Notes under the pieces: model-generated | Told to the model about the DNA's origin: nothing | Databases searched by the model: none | The model's input: only the letters and a program-made list of their open reading frames with translations | Program-made: the position numbers and the translations under genes | In this document: positions 59,054 to 64,000 of the stretch, piece after piece | Layout of the letters: every line of letters begins with the position of its first letter | How positions within the stretch are numbered: position 1 is the first letter of the stretch | Assembly (NCBI GenBank): GCA_963798985.1 | Contig: CAWCVL010000005.1 | Span: forward strand, 496,001 to 560,000 | Direction of reading: 5' to 3' | Length of the DNA stretch: 64,000 nucleotides | Source of the DNA: JACCTU01 sp963798985 | Lineage (GTDB): Bacteria; Actinomycetota; Thermoleophilia; Gaiellales; Gaiellaceae

Positions 59054-59856
59054 GCGCCGCCGACGAGCGCAGGGAGGGCTTCAAGCGCTACAAGGAGGAC
59101 GTCGAGCGCGAGGGGAAGCCGTTCTTCCCCTACGCGATGTTCCACGACACGGTGATGAGCCTCGTCGTCGTGGCCGTGATCATCGCGCTCGCGTGCATCT
59201 GGTATTTCACCGCGGACGGCACCACGCCCGGCGAGATCGGGCCGTGGTACTCCGAGAAGGCGGACCCCGGGACGACGAGCTTCATCCCGCGTCCCGACTG
59301 GTACTTCTACTTTCTCTTCTACCTCCTCCGGATCTTCAAGTGGCCGGAGACGGTGATCCTCGGCACGGTCGGGATCCCGACCCTGCTGATGATCCTGCTG
59401 TTCGCCGTCCCGTTCATCGACCGCCGGCCCGAGCGCCGTCTCTCACGTCGCCCCGTCGCGGTGATCGCCGCCGTGCTGACCGCCGTCTCGATGGGGGTGC
59501 TCACGTACAAGGGTGCGACCGCGCGCGAGTCGCTCGGCAGCGAGGCGGTCGCGGCGGTGGACAGCTGGTCGGAACAGCAGGGCGGTTTCTCGCCGGAGGC
59601 CATGCGCGGCGCCGAGATCTTCGCGCAGGTGGGCTGCCTGCAGTGCCACGTCTACCTCGGCTCGGGCTCCGCGAACGTCGGCGCGCCCGAGCTCTCGGAC
59701 ATCGGTGCGTCCGGGCGGAGCGTCGACTACTTCCACCGCTACGTCGCGGACCCGTCGGCGTTCGGGAACAACGTGATGCCCGCGTTCGAGAACCTCGGTG
59801 ACGAGAACCTGAACGCGGTCGCGACCTTCCTCTTCGAGTCCAAGGGCGGCAGTTGA
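59050..59856 (+). CDS. qcrC: Cytochrome bc complex subunit IV-cytochrome c fusion
   Basis: This 268-aa protein has an N-terminal subunit-IV-like part: FFPYAMFHDTVMSLVVVAVI and the Qo-site region FIPRPDWYFYFLFYLLRIFK, helices ETVILGTVGIPTLLMILLFA and VAVIAAVLTAVSMGVLTY. Then comes a cytochrome c domain with heme motif CLQCH and distal Met in NNVMPAFENLGDENLNAVA. This fused design is the Bacillus-type QcrC, unlike the diheme QcrC of mycobacteria. It delivers electrons to a terminal oxidase outside this window. Confidence 0.93.
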   Translation: MSAADERREGFKRYKEDVEREGKPFFPYAMFHDTVMSLVVVAVIIALACIWYFTADGTTPGEIGPWYSEKADPGTTSFIPRPDWYFYFLFYLLRIFKWPETVILGTVGIPTLLMILLFAVPFIDRRPERRLSRRPVAVIAAVLTAVSMGVLTYKGATARESLGSEAVAAVDSWSEQQGGFSPEAMRGAEIFAQVGCLQCHVYLGSGSANVGAPELSDIGASGRSVDYFHRYVADPSAFGNNVMPAFENLGDENLNAVATFLFESKGGS

Positions 59857-59863
59857 GCCGCCC

Positions 59864-60562
59864 ATGCACGCGGTACCCGGCATAACCCGCGCCTCCGGGA
59901 CGCTCTCGCCCGAGGGCGTCCGCGCGATGTTCGACCGGATCGCGCCGGTCTACGACGCGATGAACCGCGTGTTCACGATGGGGCTCGACGGGCGCTGGCG
60001 CAGGCTCGCCGCGGCGGCCGCTGTTCAGCCCGGCGACCGGGTGCTCGACGCCGCGTGCGGGACCGGTGACCTCGCGCTCGCCGACCACGAGGCGGGCGGC
60101 GACGTGACCGGCCTCGACTTCTCCGAGCCGATGCTCGAGCGCGCACGGCGGAAGTCCGACTCCATCGAGTGGATACGCGGCGATGTGCTTGCGCTGCCGT
60201 TCGCGGACGCAACGTTCGACTCCGCGACGATCGGCTTCGGGATCCGGAACGTCGACGACCTCGACGCCGGCCTGCGCGAGCTCGCACGCGTCGTGCGGCC
60301 GGGCGGCCGGCTCGCGGTCCTCGAGATCACTCGACCGAGTGGTGTGCTGCGTCCGTTCTTCAGGGTGTGGTTCGACGTGCTCATCCCGCTCGTTGGCAAA
60401 GTGCTTCCGGGCGGCGTCGCGTACAGCTACCTGCCCGCGAGCGTCCGGCGCTTTCCCGGCCCGGAGGACCTGGCCGACGCGCTCCGGCGCGCGGGCTTCA
60501 CCGAGGTGGGCTATCGGTTGCTCGCCGGGGGCATCGTGTCGCTCCACGTGGGCCGGCGATGA
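59864..60562 (+). CDS. menG: Demethylmenaquinone methyltransferase (UbiE/MenG family)
   Basis: The 232-aa SAM enzyme methylates demethylmenaquinone, the last step to menaquinone. Motifs: MFDRIAPVYDAMNRVFTMGL, VLDAACGTGDLALADHEAGG, LDFSEPMLERARRKSDSIEW, FDSATIGFGIRNVDDLDAGL and LAVLEITRPSGVLRPFFRVW. Located 7 bases after qcrC; its TGA overlaps the next ATG. Having menaquinone synthesis next to the quinol oxidase genes fits well. Confidence 0.93.
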   Translation: MHAVPGITRASGTLSPEGVRAMFDRIAPVYDAMNRVFTMGLDGRWRRLAAAAAVQPGDRVLDAACGTGDLALADHEAGGDVTGLDFSEPMLERARRKSDSIEWIRGDVLALPFADATFDSATIGFGIRNVDDLDAGLRELARVVRPGGRLAVLEITRPSGVLRPFFRVWFDVLIPLVGKVLPGGVAYSYLPASVRRFPGPEDLADALRRAGFTEVGYRLLAGGIVSLHVGRR

Positions 60563-61449
60563 AGGCGCAGGCCGTGCTCCTCCAGGCGGAGCCGTACCTC
60601 GACGAGCTCGAGGGGCGCCTGCGGCGCGCGAGCGCACGGCACCCAGGGGTGGTTGCGCGCGTGGGTGCAGACGCCCTCGACGCCGGCGGCAAGCGGCTTC
60701 GCCCACTGCTCGTCTATCTGACCTCGACCGATCGCGAGCGCGCGCTTCGCGGCGGGGTCGCGGTCGAGCTCGTGCACACCGCGACGCTCGTGCACGACGA
60801 CCTCGTCGACGGTGCCGAACTCAGACGCGGTCGCGAGGCGGTCTGGCACGCGCACGGCGCCGGTGCGGCCCGGGCCGCGGGCGACTACCTCTTTGCGACC
60901 GCGTTCGCCGAGCTCGCCGAGGCGGGTGACCTCGAGGGCGTGCGAATCCTCGCGGACACGTGCCTCGCGCTCGCCCGCGGCGAAGCGCTCCAACGCTCGC
61001 AACAGCACGATCCCGACACGACCGAGGAGGCGTACTTCGAGCGCATCGGGTTGAAGACCGGGAAGCTCTTCGAGGCGGCCTGTCTGCTCGGCTCGCGAGA
61101 GGAGCGGCTCGGGCGGTTCGGGCTCGCGCTCGGGATGGCGTTCCAGATCGTCGACGACATCCTCGACTGCTCCGGCGACACGATCGAGACCGGCAAGGTG
61201 GCAGGCACCGACCTGCGCGAGGGCACGCCGACGCTGCCGCTGCTGCTCGCGGCGCGCGAGGACGACGTCGTGCGCCAGGCGCTTGCCGGCTGGCCGGTCG
61301 ACGGCGCGCTCGTGCGCGTTGCCGCGACGGGCGCGCTCGAGCGCTCGCGGGACGTCGCCCTCGACTACGCGCGGCAGGCGCGGGACCTGCTCCGCGACGA
61401 GCCCCGCCTCGAGGCGCTCACGCACATCGTGATCGAGCGCAAGAGCTAG
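60559..61449 (+). CDS. Polyprenyl diphosphate synthase
   Basis: This 296-aa trans-prenyltransferase makes the isoprenoid side chain, most likely for menaquinone. The first aspartate-rich motif is LVHDDLVDGAELRRG and the second AFQIVDDILDCSG. GGKRLRPLLVYLTS and TGKLFEAACLLGS are also conserved. Chain length is not readable here. ATG 60559 overlaps the menG stop (ATGA). The dispersed structured repeat (copy 2) follows its end. Confidence 0.93.
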   Translation: MKAQAVLLQAEPYLDELEGRLRRASARHPGVVARVGADALDAGGKRLRPLLVYLTSTDRERALRGGVAVELVHTATLVHDDLVDGAELRRGREAVWHAHGAGAARAAGDYLFATAFAELAEAGDLEGVRILADTCLALARGEALQRSQQHDPDTTEEAYFERIGLKTGKLFEAACLLGSREERLGRFGLALGMAFQIVDDILDCSGDTIETGKVAGTDLREGTPTLPLLLAAREDDVVRQALAGWPVDGALVRVAATGALERSRDVALDYARQARDLLRDEPRLEALTHIVIERKS

Positions 61450-61471
61450 AGGCTCGACGTGAACGGTGGCG

Positions 61472-61546
61472 GCAGCGGCCGCTAAGCGGCCGCCTTTAGG
61501 TGCCAAGCGGTCGCGGATCCGCGTGAGCGGATTCGCGACTTGCGCC
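61472..61546. repeat. Dispersed 75-nt structured repeat, copy 2
   Basis: This segment matches 9877-9951 at 69 of 75 positions. It has the same hairpin, GTCGCGGATCCGC, loop GTGA, GCGGATTCGCGAC, with one G-U pair. Upstream, GCGGCCGC-TAA-GCGGCCGC forms a second palindrome. It lies downstream of the polyprenyl synthase and 52 bases before the PPOX gene. Preservation of pairing between copies suggests an RNA or DNA secondary structure matters. Confidence 0.7.
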
Positions 61547-61598
61547 CCTCTCAGCTAGGACGAGCGCGGACTAGCGGCGCTCCACTATCGTCCGCAGC

Positions 61599-62084
61599 GT
61601 GGGCGTGCTTCCCGAGCCGATCGAAGAGCTGCTGGCGACCGCACTCGTCGGTGAGCTCACGGTGCTGGACGACGAGGGCCGCCTGGTCTCGCACCCACTG
61701 ATTCCGTTCTACGACGGCGAGTTGATCTACCTCACGTCGAGCGTTCTCTTCTCACGCAAGCTCGAGCACATCAAGGCGAACCCGAAGGTGTCGCTCTCGA
61801 TCAGCGACCCGGCGGCTGTCAAGGGCGACCGCTTCCACCGCGCGACGATCCAGGGAGACGCCGTCGTCGACGACAGCGACCTCCACGCCGGCTGGGAGCG
61901 TGTCCTGCCGCTGTGGCGCGAGAAGGAGCCGGTGATCGACATGTTCCTCGGCAAGCGCGTGGCGCTGCCGCTCTTCTTCGAGCGCGCCGTGATCGAGATC
62001 AGCCCACGGCGCGCGTTTCTCTGGGAGGACGGACGCACCGACCGCGCGCCGCAGGTCTTCGAGCTCGCCGGGGTCGCGCGGTGA
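61599..62084 (+). CDS. PPOX-class flavin/F420-binding protein
   Basis: The 161-aa split-barrel protein of the pyridoxamine-5'-phosphate-oxidase-like family starts at GTG 61599. It has ALVGELTVLDDEGRLVSHPL, YLTSSVLFSRKLEHIKANPK, VSLSISDPAAVKGDRFHRAT and an end ISPRRAFLWEDGRTDRAP. Many actinobacterial members bind F420 or FMN and reduce or oxidise small molecules; the cofactor cannot be decided. Its TGA overlaps the GTG of the fusion gene that starts with a similar domain, so the two may form one complex. Confidence 0.83.
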   Translation: MGVLPEPIEELLATALVGELTVLDDEGRLVSHPLIPFYDGELIYLTSSVLFSRKLEHIKANPKVSLSISDPAAVKGDRFHRATIQGDAVVDDSDLHAGWERVLPLWREKEPVIDMFLGKRVALPLFFERAVIEISPRRAFLWEDGRTDRAPQVFELAGVAR

Positions 62085-63457
62085 AGCCGTCGTCAGAGCT
62101 CCTCGCTCGGCTCGGCGAACGCTTCGAGCACGCGGTGATCGTGTTCGTCGACGACGAGGGCTATCCGCTCTCGGTCGCGACGGACTTCCGCGCCGACCCG
62201 GCGCGCGGCGTCGTCGCGCTCCGCGCCGTCGCCGGCGACGAGGTGCAGCCGCCGATCGGCGAGCAGGTCAACGTCGTCTTCAGCCACATCAGGCCGCAGC
62301 CGGGCATCGGCTACGACGAGCGCAGATACGTGTCGCTGTGGGGAAAGCTCGCGCAGACCGACGGCGGTGAGCTCGTGCTCACACCCGACCGCGCGCTGGG
62401 CTGGGACGAGGAGGAAGTTCCCTTCTTCGAGTTCTCCGAGCGAAGCGTTCCGCAGGCTCGGCGCTACTTCGAGCAGGTCTCCGCCGAGACCGGTCGTGAT
62501 GTGCGGCCGAAGCTCTCGTTCGGCTGGCTGTTCCTGCGCGCGACGCGCCTGCCGTTCCTGTCGGCGACGTTCGTGCCGATCCTGCTCGGGATCGCGGTCG
62601 CCGCGTACGTCAACGGTTTCAACTGGTGGCTCGCGCTGCTCACGCTGGTCGGCGGCGCTGCGATCCACCTCGGCGTCAACGTGTTCAACGACGTCTTCGA
62701 CACGCAGAGCGGCGCCGACGAGGCGAACGTCAACCCGACGCAGTTCAGCGGCGGCTCGCGCGTGATCCTCTACGGGCTCGTCAGCATGCGCACGATGGCG
62801 TTGCTGGCGTCGGCGTTCTTCGCCGTCGGGATCGGGATCGGCGTCTTCCTCGCCGCCACGCGTGGGTGGGACCTGCTCTGGCTCGGCGTTGCCGGTGCGC
62901 TGATCGGCTTCTTCTACACCGCGCCGCCGCTTCGCCTCGTGCACCGCGGCCTCGGCGAGGTCGCGGTTGCAGTCGGCTTCGGCCCGATCATGGCGCTCGG
63001 CGCCTACTTCGTCCAGGCGCGCGAGTACGCGCTCGAGCCGGCGCTCGCGTCGCTGCCGGTCGCGATCCTGATCGCGCTGATCCTGTACGTGAACGAGGTG
63101 CCAGACCGCGCGGGCGACGCCGCGAGCGGGAAGCGGACGCTGCCCGTGCGCTGGTCGAAGGACGCGGTCGTGCGGGGCTACGAGATCGCCGTCGTCGTCA
63201 CGTTCGGACTGATCGTCGTGTTCGCGGTGACCGACCTGATCGTGCGCCCGACGCTGATCGCGCTGCTCGCGGCACCGCTTGCGCTGCCGGTCGTGCGGGC
63301 GCTCCGCGAGTCGTACGACCAGCCCTACGCGCTGATGCCCGCGATGGGCAAGAACATCCAGCTGCACCTCGTGACGGGTCTGCTGCTCGTCGTCGGCTAC
63401 GTGATCGCGATCATCGCGGACGCGGCACTCGACGACCCGCCGTTCTTCCTGCACTGA
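62081..63457 (+). CDS. menA: PPOX-like domain fused to UbiA prenyltransferase (probable MenA, DHNA prenyltransferase)
   Basis: The 458-aa protein has two parts. Residues about 1-140 are a split-barrel PPOX-like domain (HAVIVFVDDEGYPLSVATDF, SHIRPQPGIGYDERRYVSLW, GWDEEEVPFFEFSERSVPQA). Residues about 150-458 form a UbiA membrane domain with eight or nine helices. Its Mg-diphosphate motifs are NVFNDVFDTQSGADEAN and NEVPDRAGDAASGKRTLPVR. MenA attaches the polyprenyl chain to 1,4-dihydroxy-2-naphthoate. The menG and polyprenyl synthase neighbours support this. The N-terminal fusion is unusual for MenA. GTG 62081 overlaps the previous gene. Confidence 0.87.
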   Translation: MKPSSELLARLGERFEHAVIVFVDDEGYPLSVATDFRADPARGVVALRAVAGDEVQPPIGEQVNVVFSHIRPQPGIGYDERRYVSLWGKLAQTDGGELVLTPDRALGWDEEEVPFFEFSERSVPQARRYFEQVSAETGRDVRPKLSFGWLFLRATRLPFLSATFVPILLGIAVAAYVNGFNWWLALLTLVGGAAIHLGVNVFNDVFDTQSGADEANVNPTQFSGGSRVILYGLVSMRTMALLASAFFAVGIGIGVFLAATRGWDLLWLGVAGALIGFFYTAPPLRLVHRGLGEVAVAVGFGPIMALGAYFVQAREYALEPALASLPVAILIALILYVNEVPDRAGDAASGKRTLPVRWSKDAVVRGYEIAVVVTFGLIVVFAVTDLIVRPTLIALLAAPLALPVVRALRESYDQPYALMPAMGKNIQLHLVTGLLLVVGYVIAIIADAALDDPPFFLH

Positions 63458-63502
63458 GCGAACGTTCCGGTGAAGATCCGGAGCCGGCGCGGTGAAGGCA
63501 AG

Positions 63503-63531
63503 TTGCAAATCGGGCACAGACTCGGTAGACA
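63503..63531 (+). promoter_or_regulatory. Putative promoter of the EEP-family gene
   Basis: TTGCAA (63503-63508) and TAGACA (63526-63531) lie 17 bases apart, about 32 bases upstream of the ATG. GAGGGGAGAG just before the start is a good ribosome site. The spacing is ideal and the hexamers moderate. Confidence 0.45.
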
Positions 63532-63562
63532 GCCCCGGACAGCTACGAGGGGAGAGCTGAAG

Positions 63563-64000
63563 ATGAAGAGAGTGCTACTCGCGGTCCTGTGCGCGCTCGT
63601 GTTGGCGCCGGCCGCCCAGGCGAAGGACGCGGACGTGCGTTTCTCGACGTTCAACGCTTCGCTGAACCGGTTCTTCGAAGGTCAGCTGGAGATGAATCTC
63701 TCCACACCGAACAACCAGCAGGCGAAGAACGTCGCGGAGACGATCCAGCGCTACCGGCCGGACGTGCTCCTGATCAACGAGTTCGACTACTGGGCCACGA
63801 ACCCGCAACGGCCGGTCGACCTGTTCCGCGACAACTACCTCGAGGTCTCGCAGAACGGCGCCGCGCCGATCGAGTACCCGTACTCGTTCATCGCGCCGTC
63901 CAACACGGGCATCCACTCCGGCTTCGACCTGAACAACTTCGGTGGAGTCGTCTCGACCCCGTTGGCGCCCGGGTACGGCGACGACGCCTACGGGTTCGGC
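63563..64000 (+). CDS. Secreted endonuclease/exonuclease/phosphatase-family protein (partial, cut by window end)
   Basis: Only the first 146 codons are visible. ATG 63563 has a strong ribosome site. The signal peptide is KRVLLAVLCALVLAPAAQA. The mature start DVRFSTFNASLNRFFEGQLE has the FNAS-like Asn of the EEP fold. RPDVLLINEFDYW carries the metal-binding Glu in NEFD. The segment IEYPYSFIAPSNTGIHSGFD follows. Such secreted EEP proteins are nucleases or phosphodiesterases. The remaining catalytic residues lie outside the window. Confidence 0.8.
   Translation, partial: MKRVLLAVLCALVLAPAAQAKDADVRFSTFNASLNRFFEGQLEMNLSTPNNQQAKNVAETIQRYRPDVLLINEFDYWATNPQRPVDLFRDNYLEVSQNGAAPIEYPYSFIAPSNTGIHSGFDLNNFGGVVSTPLAPGYGDDAYGFG

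Overview
The window is high-GC DNA (roughly 70 % by eye) with densely packed genes, many GTG and TTG starts, and many ATGA, GTGA, TTGA and TGATG stop/start overlaps. The gene families point to an aerobic, heterotrophic, menaquinone-using actinobacterium. Thermoleophilia (Gaiellales or Solirubrobacterales-like) is my inference, from the Firmicutes-type QcrABC complex, the phenylacetate genes and several small proteins of unknown function. I see no rRNA, transposase, phage gene or CRISPR array. One tRNA is present.

Layout. 0-9 kb: fumarase, a large secreted subtilase, lipA and lipB separated by an efflux-pump/TetR cassette, and a PAS-LuxR regulator. 9-13.5 kb: a thioesterase and a pyruvate-dehydrogenase-type E1alpha-E1beta-E2 operon. 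13.5-18.4 kb: zinc ribbon, ASCH and Nudix genes, the CIRCE-controlled groES-groEL operon, a molybdopterin oxidoreductase, ygfZ and a tRNA-Arg. 18.4-25.6 kb: M20 peptidase, DUF389 protein, ornithine cyclodeaminase family protein, aldehyde dehydrogenase and transporters. 25.6-34.1 kb: an aromatic or fatty acyl-CoA region with EthD, three crotonase-fold enzymes, paaABCD and a PaaR-like TetR gene. Inside it lie a likely selenocysteine-containing Rdx/SelW protein and an XRE regulator. 34.1-38.1 kb: a lipid kinase and a PadR gene flanked by two S41-type lipoproteins. 38.1-42.5 kb: a branched-chain 2-oxoacid dehydrogenase operon with HIRAN and acetamidase genes inside it. 42.5-51.3 kb: small secreted and membrane proteins, a phosphodiesterase, pcm, GtrA, two membrane glycosyltransferase-like proteins, YmdB and an M23-like protein.

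51.5-63.5 kb is an almost unbroken plus-strand run: AI-2E protein, ABC exporter, hemB, hemL, two small unknown proteins, qcrA-qcrB-qcrC, menaquinone methyltransferase, polyprenyl synthase, a PPOX protein and a PPOX-UbiA (MenA-like) fusion. It brings together heme synthesis, menaquinone synthesis and the quinol:cytochrome c reductase that uses both. A secreted EEP-family protein is cut by the right edge.

Many genes between about 5.9 and 43 kb carry single-base frameshifts, even groES. The reading frames on either side of each shift remain conserved, so I treat most of these as consensus errors rather than decay. Genes at 15.1-25.6 kb and 43-64 kb are essentially free of them. The most notable candidate is the small minus-strand gene at 28557-28772: an Rdx/SelW protein whose second active-site cysteine is replaced by in-frame TGA, followed at the expected distance by a bacterial-SECIS-like hairpin.
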